DNA of 7,587 bases from Thiothrix sp. (GCA_011375245.1 DRMA01000159.1:1-7587); one strand, 5' to 3'; positions 1 to 6,609 are shown, counted from the stretch's first letter. Translations and numbers: made by a program. Notes: generated by a model from the sequence alone, not told the origin.

Positions 1-643
1 ACAAGGGGTAGCAACAATAACAGATACAGTAACATTGACGGTTGGTGGTAATGCATTGCGTGTTGTATTAGGCACTGATAATAAGTTAAGTAAATCAGGT
101 GTAAACTACAACCAAACATTTGTTGTAATGGTGACCGATAGTGCAGGTAACCCAATAAAAGATCAAAACGTGAATGTTGCTATTGTACCGACTCATTATT
201 ATAAAGGTAAGATGATAGTTAGTGGAGAGTCATGGTATCCCGCTACTGAAGTTATTCCAGTTACTGATCCTATTACTTATAATGGGAAACATAAATGTGA
301 AACGGAGGATTTGAATAACAATGGACAGCTTGATTTGGGTGAAGATACTGATGATGATGATAAACTAGAACCTACTCATGATGCATCTGTAGCTGCTGTT
401 GATGCGTCAGGAAAGACAGGCGATGATGGAACATTGCTGGTTACGGTAAGCTATCCTCAAAGTAGAGCTTTATGGAGTCGGCAAGAACTTGTTGTTAGAA
501 CGTCTTCTAATGGTACAGATTACGAAGAAAAAACGGCCTTTGATTTAAATATTTTAGCGTCCGATGTTTCTGATAAAACAGTCGCTCCCCCTAATGTAAC
601 GAGTCCTTATGGGATAAAAGCGGATTGTAGTATTGCTGATTAG
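1..643 (+). CDS. Ig-like repeat (Big_1/invasin-type) surface protein, C-terminal part
   Basis: This is the 3' end of a larger gene. The frame is open from base 2 (first full codon) with no stop upstream, so the TTG at 35 is not needed as a start. Residues below are counted from that TTG. The visible part has the look of a bacterial Ig-like domain: a strand with VVMVTDSAGNPIKDQNV (residues 30-46) and a later TGDDGTLLVTVSYPQ (128-142) resemble the alternating strands and 'T-G-x-D-G' turn of Big_1/invasin domains. An EF-hand loop and acidic stretch (D92-E103, then D104-D109) are inserted between them. Only two cysteines are seen (C88, C198), which could pair in an oxidising compartment. There is no C-terminal membrane segment or sorting tail; the protein ends in a plain polar tail. 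Such proteins are usually secreted or outer-membrane adhesins, but the export signal would lie outside the window. The family is likely; the exact role is unknown. Confidence 0.75.
   Translation, partial: QGVATITDTVTLTVGGNALRVVLGTDNKLSKSGVNYNQTFVVMVTDSAGNPIKDQNVNVAIVPTHYYKGKMIVSGESWYPATEVIPVTDPITYNGKHKCETEDLNNNGQLDLGEDTDDDDKLEPTHDASVAAVDASGKTGDDGTLLVTVSYPQSRALWSRQELVVRTSSNGTDYEEKTAFDLNILASDVSDKTVAPPNVTSPYGIKADCSIAD
308..343 (+). other. EF-hand calcium-binding loop within the Ig-like protein
   Basis: The twelve codons give DLNNNGQLDLGE. This matches the canonical loop with D at 1, N at 3, N at 5, G at 6, a hydrophobic residue at 8, D at 9 and E at 12. An acidic run (DTDDDDK) follows directly. 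Loops of this kind are common in extracellular repeat proteins that are stiffened by calcium. Calcium binding itself is inferred. Confidence 0.7.
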
Positions 644-682
644 TTATGAGTTAGTCTTAATAATGCCTTGATTGAGATATGC

Positions 683-714
683 AGCCAATGTTGTGTACAA
701 TGTTGGCTACTTTT
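683..714 (+). terminator. Intrinsic terminator after the Ig-like protein gene
   Basis: Bases 683-693 pair with 698-708 as an 11-bp stem (AGCCAA at the foot, two G-U pairs in the middle) with a four-base loop, followed by ACTTTTA. It lies 40 bases past the stop at 643 and before galU. On the - strand the two G-U pairs become A-C mismatches, so it should work mainly for + strand transcripts. It separates the upstream gene from galU. Confidence 0.7.
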
Positions 715-749
715 ATACCTCACATTATTTTTATTTTATTGGATTTTAA

Positions 750-1646
750 ATGAGTCATCACAAAATTACCAAAGCAGTACTCCCCGTTGCAGGTTTAGGC
801 ACAAGAATGCTCCCAGCAACTAAAGCTATCCCTAAAGAAATGCTCCCCGTTGTCGATAAACCATTAATTCAACATATTGTTAATGAATGTGTTGCAGCAG
901 GTATCACTGAAATTGTTTTAGTGACACATTCTAGTAAAAATGCCATTGAAAACCATTTTGATACCAGTTATGAATTAGAGTCAACTTTAGAAAAACGGGT
1001 GAAAAGACAATTGCTTGATGAGGTTCGTTCAATTGTACCAAAACATGTGACGATTATGCATGTACGTCAAGGTGTTGCTAAAGGGCTGGGTCATGCCGTG
1101 TTATGTGCATTGCCTGTTATTGGTCAAGAGCCATTTGCTGTCTTGTTGCCTGATGTGCTAATTGATGAGGTTGATAGTGATTTAAGCAAAGATAATCTTG
1201 CAAGTATGATTAAGCTGTTTGATGAAACCGCTGAAAGCCAAATTATGGTTGAAGGAGTGCCAATGGAGAGCGTGAGTAATTATGGTGTGGTTGATATTAA
1301 GGGGATTGAACTAGGTGAGGGGGAAGTGTGTAAGATTGATGCTGTTGTTGAAAAACCTCCCCTTGATGAGGCACCATCCAATCTTGCAATTGTAGGACGT
1401 TATGTACTGTCTGCGCGTATCTGGGATTTTTTGAAAATGACACCACCTGGAGCGGGTGATGAAATACAGCTAACGGATGCCATTGATATGTTGATTAAAG
1501 AAGAAACGGTTAATGCCTTTAATATCACGGGAAGAAGTCATGATTGTGGTTCTAAGTTAGGTTATATGCAGGCAAATGTTGTTTATGGTTTACGCCATGA
1601 GGAAATAGGTGAGGCATTTAAAGATTACTTAACAACGTTAGGTTAA
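750..1646 (+). CDS. galU: UTP--glucose-1-phosphate uridylyltransferase (UDP-glucose pyrophosphorylase)
   Basis: Joins UTP and glucose-1-phosphate to give UDP-glucose and pyrophosphate in the cytoplasm, feeding LPS, capsule, glycan and galactose pathways. At 298 residues it has the normal length of bacterial GalU. Visible motifs in order are the nucleotide-binding signature GLGTRMLPATKAIPKEMLPV (15-34, including R19 and K25), RQGVAKGLGHAVLCA (106-120), the metal-binding aspartate in LLPDVLID (D135), VEKP (200-203), GRYVL (216-220), GDEIQLTDAI (236-245) and the C-terminal GRSHDCGSKLGY (261-272). The ATG at 750 has a GGA six bases upstream and gives the usual N-terminus. The gene stands alone between a terminator and a tRNA gene. 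No strong promoter was recognised. No odd residues were seen. Confidence 0.96.
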   Translation: MSHHKITKAVLPVAGLGTRMLPATKAIPKEMLPVVDKPLIQHIVNECVAAGITEIVLVTHSSKNAIENHFDTSYELESTLEKRVKRQLLDEVRSIVPKHVTIMHVRQGVAKGLGHAVLCALPVIGQEPFAVLLPDVLIDEVDSDLSKDNLASMIKLFDETAESQIMVEGVPMESVSNYGVVDIKGIELGEGEVCKIDAVVEKPPLDEAPSNLAIVGRYVLSARIWDFLKMTPPGAGDEIQLTDAIDMLIKEETVNAFNITGRSHDCGSKLGYMQANVVYGLRHEEIGEAFKDYLTTLG

Positions 1647-1733
1647 GTAATTTAAGTATTTAGCAAAATAAAGAGAAAAAAATGTAAAAAATACTGGCGT
1701 AGTGAGGTAAATTTCATTATCCTACGCGTCTTC

Positions 1734-1823
1734 GGAGAGGTGGCAGAGTGGTCGAATGCACCGGTCTTGAAAACCGGCGTCGGGTTAAACCGACCCAGGG
1801 TTCGAATCCCTGCCTCTCCGCCA
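1734..1823 (+). tRNA. tRNA-Ser (anticodon UGA), CCA encoded
   Basis: A complete class II tRNA. The acceptor stem GGAGAGG (1734-1740) pairs with CCTCTCC (1813-1819), followed by discriminator G and CCA (1821-1823). The anticodon stem CCGGT/ACCGG encloses loop CTTGAAA, giving anticodon TGA (1768-1770), which reads UCA and other UCN serine codons. The long variable arm has a 5-bp stem (1779-1783 with 1790-1794), typical of serine tRNA. The T arm is CAGGG-TTCGAAT-CCCTG. A run of T follows at 1826-1832 and could end transcription. Upstream, CATTAT (1715-1720) with a GC-rich stretch after it could be the -10 and discriminator, but no good -35 is seen. Confidence 0.97.
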
Positions 1824-1978
1824 TTCTTTTTTGCTATAAAATCTTAGCTTTATTTCCCCAAGATAATCGTAACCTCTTCTTCCCTTTAATCGCTTGAATT
1901 TTATTATGTAAGATATGTCTAGTTACATATTGGTATGATTGTTTAGTGATTATTAATATTCTATGTTCTGGAAATTTT

Positions 1979-2494
1979 ATGAATATCACATTATCTATAG
2001 TAAAAATAACATTAATTGCTTTTATCACTACAGGACTAATAACGATGAGTGCTTGTAATTCAGAAAATGCAGGTAATAGCATTGCTATTTCACTTAGTGC
2101 TGAGCCAAGTTATAAAGTAAAAGAAGCTGTTTTTGTCACAATTAGTGTGACTAATAATACACATAATAATATCAAGTTTCTCAAATGGGGAACTCCTTTT
2201 GAATCTATGCCAACAAGAGATATGTTTAGCGTTAAAAAAGAAGATAATCAAATGCTTCCTTATCAGGGACGAATGATAAAAAGAGGTAAGCCAGAGGCAA
2301 GTGATTATATCAGTATACAAGCAGGACAAACGCTAAAGCAGAGCATAGATATTAGTAAAGCCTATGGTATTAATGAATCTGGAACTTATCACGTACAGTA
2401 TAAAGAGAGCTATCCTGTATTAGAAGGTAGTGCGTCAAATGGGTTGTTAACGTTACCTCCAACAAATAGTGTTTCATTTCAATTAGTTGAGTAG
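1979..2494 (+). CDS. Lipoprotein resembling the propeptide domain of the adjacent aspzincin protease
   Basis: A 171-residue predicted lipoprotein of unknown function. The start at ATG 1979 is preferred over the in-frame GTG at 1946: it has TGGAAA at a suitable distance and gives a clean signal peptide with a hydrophobic core (residues 4-21) and lipobox MSAC, so C26 would be lipidated. N27 at +2 would favour the outer membrane under the E. coli Lol rule. The mature part is one β-rich domain clearly related to residues ~30-175 of the protein encoded at 2680-3927. Shared blocks are FLKW-x-TP-x-E (67-75), DMF-x-V (81-85), Y-x-G-x-x-x-KR-x-x-P (95-105), D-[YF]-I and AG, I-D, then G-x-Y near the end. 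It has no catalytic domain. The layout suggests an inhibitor, chaperone or regulator of the neighbouring protease, but this is inference. A periplasmic protein with an unrelated role is possible. Confidence 0.75.
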   Translation: MNITLSIVKITLIAFITTGLITMSACNSENAGNSIAISLSAEPSYKVKEAVFVTISVTNNTHNNIKFLKWGTPFESMPTRDMFSVKKEDNQMLPYQGRMIKRGKPEASDYISIQAGQTLKQSIDISKAYGINESGTYHVQYKESYPVLEGSASNGLLTLPPTNSVSFQLVE

Positions 2495-2543
2495 TAACGT
2501 AATATGGTTTAATTAGTTTTTATGCTATGTTTGGCTAAGGGGG

Positions 2544-2574
2544 ATGGAATTGTTTTTTTGATAAACGATTCCAT
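2544..2574 (+). other. Hairpin between the lipoprotein and protease genes
   Basis: ATGGAATTGTTT (2544-2555) pairs with AAACGATTCCAT (2563-2574) over 12 bp with one G-U pair and a seven-base loop. No T-run follows on either strand, so a classical intrinsic terminator is not supported. It may be a weak terminator, an mRNA-stabilising stem, or part of the control region of the protease gene. Confidence 0.45.
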
Positions 2575-2679
2575 TAGTTAGACAGAGTACTTTGGTAGTG
2601 CAGAATTGATAGCAAAGGTTTTTTCTTAGGAAGAATGAATATGTTATTAATCTATTTTAAGTGTTAGGGCTTTTATAAA

Positions 2680-3927
2680 ATGAATAATAAATTACAAAAA
2701 ATAGTTTTAGTTTTTATATTGGGATTTATGCAAATTGTTGGTGTGAGTTATGCTAATAAAGAGAGTTATGTTGTTTCAGGGCTAGAGGTGAAACTATCTA
2801 TGCCTCAAGGTGAGTATTTCGCTGCTGATGCTTTGATGCTTAATTTTACGCTAACAAATATAACGAGTGAACCTGTTACTTTTCTTAAATGGGAAACACC
2901 CTTAGAAAATGATTTTACAGGTGATATGTTTGCTGTCCATCTTGAAGGACAAAAGATTCGATATATTGGGAAGTTAGTAAAACGGGCTGCTCCACAAGAG
3001 AATGATTTTATTACGCTTGCAGCAGGAGAAAGTATTTCGGGTGTAATTGATCTTGCTGATGGATATGCAATAGAGAATGAGGGAAATTACACGCTTGCTT
3101 TTAATAAGCATTTGCAAATTGTTGATAATCTCGCGACAAAAAATTCATCGAAGCTTAACCTTAAGTTGGCTCCAGCGAATTCATCAGCGGTTGGTTTTAT
3201 GCTAAACGAAGGGCGGTATATGAAGCAACGAGCAAAGCAAGCTAACTTCTCATCATGTGATGCAAGTCAGCAAAGTGTATTGAATAATGCACATGCTGCA
3301 GCGATTGTAATTGCAGAAGAGTCTCTTAATAGTTTAAATAATACAGCGACGAGTGAGCAAGCAACGGCTGAGCGTTATACAACGTGGTTTGGTAGTCATA
3401 CAAGCTCACGTTATAGTACAGTTACTAGTCATTTTACGAAGATTCATGATGCGTTGGCTAACCAGCAAGTGACATTGCATTGTGATTGTACTGATAGTTT
3501 CTTTGCCTATGTATTTATTGGCGATGAGTACAATATTCATTTATGTAACGCATTTTGGAATGCTGCTTTGAAGGGAACAGATTCGCAGGCGGGTACACTT
3601 ATCCATGAAACATCTCATTTTACCGTTGTTGCTGCTACAGATGATCATGTTTATGGTCAAAATGAAGCAAAAATATTAGCAATTAACAATCCAAATAATG
3701 CTATTGATAATGCAGATAGCCATGAGTATTTTGCTGAAAATACACCCGCATTGCTAATGGAGGATGGTGATGGTAGTAGCGATGATAATAGTGATGGTAG
3801 TACTAGCAATAATAGCGATGATGGTACTAGCTCAGCAAGTGGTGGTGGATCTTTTGATCAATATCTACTTTATTTTTTGATGCTTTTAGGCATATCCAAA
3901 ATAAGCAGGAAATATTGGCTTAAATAA
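2680..3927 (+). CDS. Aspzincin (M35, peptidyl-Lys-type) zinc metalloendopeptidase with propeptide and GlyGly-CTERM tail
   Basis: A 415-residue secreted protease. Signal peptide 1-25 ends in SYA. Residues ~30-178 form a β-rich N-domain (FLKWETP 68-74, DMF 82-84, KRAAP 101-105) like the propeptide of AsaP1-type aspzincins. The catalytic domain spans ~185-357. It has zinc ligands H309 and H313 in GTLIHETSHF with base E310, third ligand D322 nine residues after H313, and Y325 in the following VYG, as in fungal peptidyl-Lys metalloendopeptidases. C193, C268, C270 and C289 match the two-disulfide spacing of that family, and NADSHEYFAE (345-354) is its C-terminal signature. An acidic Ser/Asp/Asn/Gly linker (361-386) leads to SGGGS, a short hydrophobic helix and a basic end, the pattern of a GlyGly-CTERM signal cut by rhombosortase. 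Likely exported by Sec and type II secretion and held at the surface. Upstream AGGG at 2666-2669 is a weak ribosome site. Cleavage before or after lysine is inferred from the family. Confidence 0.9.
   Translation: MNNKLQKIVLVFILGFMQIVGVSYANKESYVVSGLEVKLSMPQGEYFAADALMLNFTLTNITSEPVTFLKWETPLENDFTGDMFAVHLEGQKIRYIGKLVKRAAPQENDFITLAAGESISGVIDLADGYAIENEGNYTLAFNKHLQIVDNLATKNSSKLNLKLAPANSSAVGFMLNEGRYMKQRAKQANFSSCDASQQSVLNNAHAAAIVIAEESLNSLNNTATSEQATAERYTTWFGSHTSSRYSTVTSHFTKIHDALANQQVTLHCDCTDSFFAYVFIGDEYNIHLCNAFWNAALKGTDSQAGTLIHETSHFTVVAATDDHVYGQNEAKILAINNPNNAIDNADSHEYFAENTPALLMEDGDGSSDDNSDGSTSNNSDDGTSSASGGGSFDQYLLYFLMLLGISKISRKYWLK
3760..3837 (+). repeat. Low-complexity Asp/Ser/Gly/Asn linker of the protease
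   Basis: Degenerate repeats of gatggtagt, agcgatgat and actagc encode an acidic tail of mostly D, S, G and N (about residues 361-386). It separates the catalytic domain from the sorting signal and could bind calcium or act as a flexible spacer. Repeats of this kind often change length between strains. Confidence 0.6.
3838..3924 (+). other. GlyGly-CTERM-like sorting signal
   Basis: Residues 387-415 contain SGGGS, a short hydrophobic segment (about Y395-I405) and a K/R-rich end (K407, R410, K411, K415). This tripartite layout is the GlyGly-CTERM type found on type II-secreted proteins and processed by the rhomboid protease rhombosortase. The hydrophobic part is short, so the assignment is good but not certain. 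Confidence 0.7.
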
Positions 3928-3932
3928 TTGCA

Positions 3933-3961
3933 TTGACATTTTTTAAACCATCACACATAGT
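3933..3961 (+). promoter_or_regulatory. Candidate sigma-70 promoter of the NAD salvage operon
   Basis: A perfect -35 TTGACA (3933-3938) is followed after 17 bases by CATAGT (3956-3961), which matches four of six bases of the -10 consensus. Transcription would start near 3968, leaving a leader of about 50 bases before the ATG at 4021. It is the only strong -35 in the spacer. Confidence 0.55.
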
Positions 3962-4000
3962 CAATAAAGTAGCTAGATAGACTGGTTGCCTTTTCAATAA

Positions 4001-4019
4001 TCAGTAAGGAGTTTACTGA
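4001..4019 (+). promoter_or_regulatory. Inverted repeat with the Shine-Dalgarno in its loop
   Basis: TCAGTAA and TTACTGA form a perfect 7-bp inverted repeat around the five-base loop GGAGT. Together with the preceding AA this is the ribosome site TAAGGAG (4005-4011), nine bases from the ATG at 4021. In RNA the stem would show GGAG in the loop and hide the flanks. In DNA the same palindrome could be an operator. Which of the two, if either, is not known. Confidence 0.6.
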
Positions 4020-4020
4020 C

Positions 4021-5079
4021 ATGTCGCAACAAAAAAATTTTTCTTCTTCGTTGAAGGGGAAGCAGTATGATTTTCTCGTTTTTATTGGTCGATTTCAGCC
4101 TTTTCATCTAGGTCATCAATCTGTTATTTGTGCTGCTTTGCAACAGGCAGATCGCGTTATTATTTTGGTGGGGTCAAGCCGTCAACCACGCTCACTACGT
4201 AATCCGTGGACATTTTCGGAGCGTAAACAATTTATTAAGGCCTCTTTTACAGAGGATGATAGCCAACGTATTTCGATTGCACCTTTGCTTGATACTTATA
4301 ATGACCTGAGTTGGGTGCGTTTAGTGCAGCAAACGGTTGAAGGTATTGTTTGCCAGTATCCGATTACATTGGGTGAAAAGCCACGAATTGGTTTAATTGG
4401 GCATAATAAAGACCATAGCTCCTATTATTTATCTCTGTTTCCACAATGGAAAGGGATCAATGTTGACTCCTATCAGCAGCTTGCTGCCACGCCTATGCGT
4501 GATTTTTATTTTTCCAAGGCTAAAGTACCCGAGGGATTGCCAACAACAACGGCTACTGCTTTAGAGAAAAACCTCGTATCTGATGAATATCAGCATTTAA
4601 GCAATGAATATCGTTTTACTCAACGCGACAGAAAATCATGGGAAGTTGCACCTTATCCGCCTACTTTTGTGACTGTTGATGCGGTCGTTGTACAATCAGG
4701 TCATATTTTACTTGTGGAGCGTAAAGCGAGACCGGGCAAAGGCTTATTAGCATTACCAGGTGGTTTTGTTGATCAGAATGAAACGCTCAAAAACGCAGTG
4801 ATTCGTGAGTTACGTGAAGAAACACGTATCAAAGTGCCTGCCCCTGTGTTGTTAGGTAGCATAAGCAAACAAGAGGTGTTTGATAATCCCAATCGTTCTT
4901 TACGTGGTAGAACGATTACCCATGCGTATTTATTTGCGTTAAAGGATGATTTTAGAGGCTTACCCAAAGTAAAAGGGGGGGATGATGCTAAACACGCCTT
5001 TTGGTTGCCTTTAGCAAAGATTGACCCTGAAAAACTTTTTGAAGATCATTTCCATATTATAGAAGCGATGATTAGTTAA
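4021..5079 (+). CDS. nadM: Bifunctional nicotinamide-nucleotide adenylyltransferase / Nudix ADP-ribose pyrophosphatase
   Basis: A 352-residue cytoplasmic fusion. The N-terminal domain (~17-185) is an NMN adenylyltransferase of the NadM type: FIGRFQPFHLGH (21-32) holds the HxGH nucleotidyl-transfer motif (H29, H32), and NPWTFSERKQFI (61-72) is the family's basic motif. It makes NAD from NMN and ATP. The C-terminal domain (~213-352) is Nudix. Its box runs G248-x5-E254-x7-R262-E263-L264-x-E266-E267, so all metal-binding glutamates are present, and only the late glycine is replaced by R269. It should split ADP-ribose to AMP and ribose-5-phosphate. The order and length match the Synechocystis Slr0787 / Francisella NadM-Nudix proteins. 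A strong ribosome site fixes the start. It is first in an operon with the phosphoribosyltransferase 58 bases downstream, which supplies its NMN. Confidence 0.94.
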   Translation: MSQQKNFSSSLKGKQYDFLVFIGRFQPFHLGHQSVICAALQQADRVIILVGSSRQPRSLRNPWTFSERKQFIKASFTEDDSQRISIAPLLDTYNDLSWVRLVQQTVEGIVCQYPITLGEKPRIGLIGHNKDHSSYYLSLFPQWKGINVDSYQQLAATPMRDFYFSKAKVPEGLPTTTATALEKNLVSDEYQHLSNEYRFTQRDRKSWEVAPYPPTFVTVDAVVVQSGHILLVERKARPGKGLLALPGGFVDQNETLKNAVIRELREETRIKVPAPVLLGSISKQEVFDNPNRSLRGRTITHAYLFALKDDFRGLPKVKGGDDAKHAFWLPLAKIDPEKLFEDHFHIIEAMIS

Positions 5080-5090
5080 ATTTACCCATG

Positions 5091-5118
5091 TTGATGGATA
5101 GACCATCAGATTTTCAAC
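5091..5118 (+). other. Intercistronic hairpin between the two NAD salvage genes
   Basis: TGATGG (5092-5097) pairs with CCATCA (5103-5108) around loop ATAGA, followed by GATTTTC. An alternative outer pairing, GTTGA (5090-5094) with TCAAC (5114-5118), competes with the foot of this stem. The weak T-run makes it at best a leaky terminator or attenuator, or an RNA-processing stem that sets the ratio of the two enzymes. Confidence 0.35.
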
Positions 5119-5124
5119 CGAACG

Positions 5125-5130
5125 CGGAGG
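5125..5130 (+). promoter_or_regulatory. Ribosome binding site of nadV
   Basis: CGGAGG lies seven bases before the ATG at 5138. It is among the strongest ribosome sites in the window and fixes this start. It implies efficient translation independent of the upstream gene. Confidence 0.8.
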
Positions 5131-5137
5131 ATTTCCA

Positions 5138-6517
5138 ATGTTCAACAATATTATTCTAAATACCGATAGTTATAAATCGAGTCACTATTTACAGTACCCA
5201 CCAAGTAGTGAATATGTTTCATCATATATTGAAGCACGAGGCGGAGAATTTCCTGAACACGTCTTTTTCGGTTTGCAAATATTTATTAAAACGTATTTAT
5301 TACGTCCTATTACTCAGCAGGATATAGATGAAGCTGAGGCCATTATTACGGCACATGGTGAACCGTTTAATCGTTCGGGGTGGCAATATATTCTCGATAC
5401 TTACGAGGGTAAATTACCTGTAGAAATAGCGGCACTACCTGAAGGAAAAGTTATACCTACAGGTACAGCATTAGTGCAGTTAGTGAATACAGACCCTCAC
5501 TTGGTTTGGTTAACTTCCTACCTTGAAACTGCATTATTGCGTGCTATTTGGTATCCAACGACAGTAGCAACGATCTCATGGCGCATTAAACAAGCTATTC
5601 GCCAAGCACTCGTGACGAGTAGTGAGCAAGTAGAAGAACAGTTACCCTTTAAGTTGCATGATTTTGGTGCAAGAGGTGTGTCATCAATGGAGTCTGCGGC
5701 TATTGGTGGTTTGGCACATTTGGTTAACTTTAAGGGAACGGATACATTGTCTGCTATTCTTACTGCGAGGCGTTATTATGCTGAAGAAATGGCAGGGTTT
5801 TCTATTCCAGCCGCAGAGCATTCCACCATTACCTCTTGGGGGAAAGTACATGAGGTCGATGCTTATAAAAATATGCTACAACAGTTTGCTAAGCCAAATA
5901 GTTTAGTCGCTGTTGTTTCTGATTCCTATGATATTTACCATGCAGTGACTGAAATTTGGGGTAAGCAACTCAAGCAAGATGTTATTGATAGTGGTGCAAC
6001 GTTGATTATTCGTCCTGATTCAGGTGATCCAAAAACGGTTGTTTTAGAGGTTTTAGACCGTTTGTGGGATACCTTTGGTGGCAAGATAAATGCTAAAGGT
6101 TATAAAGTATTAGCAGATTGTGTGCGTGTTATCCAAGGTGATGGGGTTAATGAGCAATCTATTCGTGACATCCTTGATGGAACATTAGCGGCGGGCTTTT
6201 CTGCCGATAATATTGCCTTTGGTATGGGAGGGGCGTTATTACAACAAGCTGATCGAGATACGTTAAGTTTTGCGATGAAAGCATCTGCTATATCAACACA
6301 AGGGCATTGGATGGATGTGTTTAAGGATCCTATCACTGATAAGGGGAAGCGTTCTAAGAAAGGTCGTTTGGCAGTGATTGAAACGGATCAAGGTATTAAA
6401 ACGATTCGTTATGAGCAGCTAAAAGAGCAGATGAATTTATTGCAGCCTGTTTATCGTAATGGGGTGTTATTACGAGAGTATACCTTGCAGCAAGTTCGTG
6501 AATTATCCGATGGCTGA
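5138..6517 (+). CDS. nadV: Nicotinamide phosphoribosyltransferase (NAMPT family)
   Basis: Converts nicotinamide and PRPP to NMN in the cytoplasm, the first step of deamidation-free NAD salvage. The 459-residue length fits bacterial NadV. Landmarks can be matched to human NAMPT: NTDSYKSSHY (8-17, Y12), HDFGARGVSSMES (174-186, with F176 and R179), VNFKGTDT (196-203, D202), PAAEHSTITSWG (224-235, with phosphorylated-type H228), VVSDSYDIY (259-267), IIRPDSGDP (290-298, R292 and D294), RVIQGDGV (330-337), GMGGALLQ (362-369) and FKDP...KRSKKGRL (395-411). The human Tyr before the active-site Arg is Ala178 here. No catalytic residue is missing. It follows the NMN adenylyltransferase gene, so the two make a complete nicotinamide-to-NAD route. 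These enzymes are distinct from nicotinate phosphoribosyltransferase PncB. Confidence 0.95.
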   Translation: MFNNIILNTDSYKSSHYLQYPPSSEYVSSYIEARGGEFPEHVFFGLQIFIKTYLLRPITQQDIDEAEAIITAHGEPFNRSGWQYILDTYEGKLPVEIAALPEGKVIPTGTALVQLVNTDPHLVWLTSYLETALLRAIWYPTTVATISWRIKQAIRQALVTSSEQVEEQLPFKLHDFGARGVSSMESAAIGGLAHLVNFKGTDTLSAILTARRYYAEEMAGFSIPAAEHSTITSWGKVHEVDAYKNMLQQFAKPNSLVAVVSDSYDIYHAVTEIWGKQLKQDVIDSGATLIIRPDSGDPKTVVLEVLDRLWDTFGGKINAKGYKVLADCVRVIQGDGVNEQSIRDILDGTLAAGFSADNIAFGMGGALLQQADRDTLSFAMKASAISTQGHWMDVFKDPITDKGKRSKKGRLAVIETDQGIKTIRYEQLKEQMNLLQPVYRNGVLLREYTLQQVRELSDG

Positions 6518-6609
6518 TTTGCTTAGTATTAAGTCAGTCATGTGTGTTGTTTCTTAATCAGAAATATATTTGAGCGCAGCGAGTTCCTGACTAGCTGGAA
6601 CAAAAAGTG

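Noticed and set aside
1697..1727. GCGTAG/CTACGC inverted repeat before the tRNA
   Set aside because: Six pairs with a 19-base gap and no T-run; it overlaps the likely tRNA promoter and is probably chance.
1946..1978. Upstream GTG start for the lipoprotein
   Set aside because: It would add eleven residues before the signal peptide and has no ribosome site; ATG 1979 gives a normal lipoprotein signal.
1834..2329. Two open frames on the - strand (1834-2082 and 2090-2329)
   Set aside because: They lie opposite the lipoprotein gene, have no family features or ribosome sites, and have composition expected of shadows.
2641..2667. Eight-codon upstream frame with AGGAAG seven bases before it, ending at the protease ribosome site
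   Set aside because: The spacing is attractive, but such tiny frames are frequent in AT-rich leaders and nothing in the peptide suggests a stalling sequence.
4773..4967. Open frame on the - strand within the Nudix domain
   Set aside because: It is fully antisense to the conserved Nudix box and has no recognisable features.
4975..4981. G7 run in the Nudix domain
   Set aside because: Shorter than tracts usually linked to phase variation and inside an intact conserved gene.
5658..5906. Second + strand frame within nadV
   Set aside because: It overlaps the most conserved part of the phosphoribosyltransferase in another frame; a shadow.
6100..6336. - strand frame within nadV
   Set aside because: Antisense to conserved NAMPT motifs, with no features of its own.
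6583..6601. GTTCC/GGAAC repeat followed by A-run, considered as nadV terminator
   Set aside because: The stem has only five pairs and is followed by A rather than T on the + strand; on the - strand the T-run would precede the stem.
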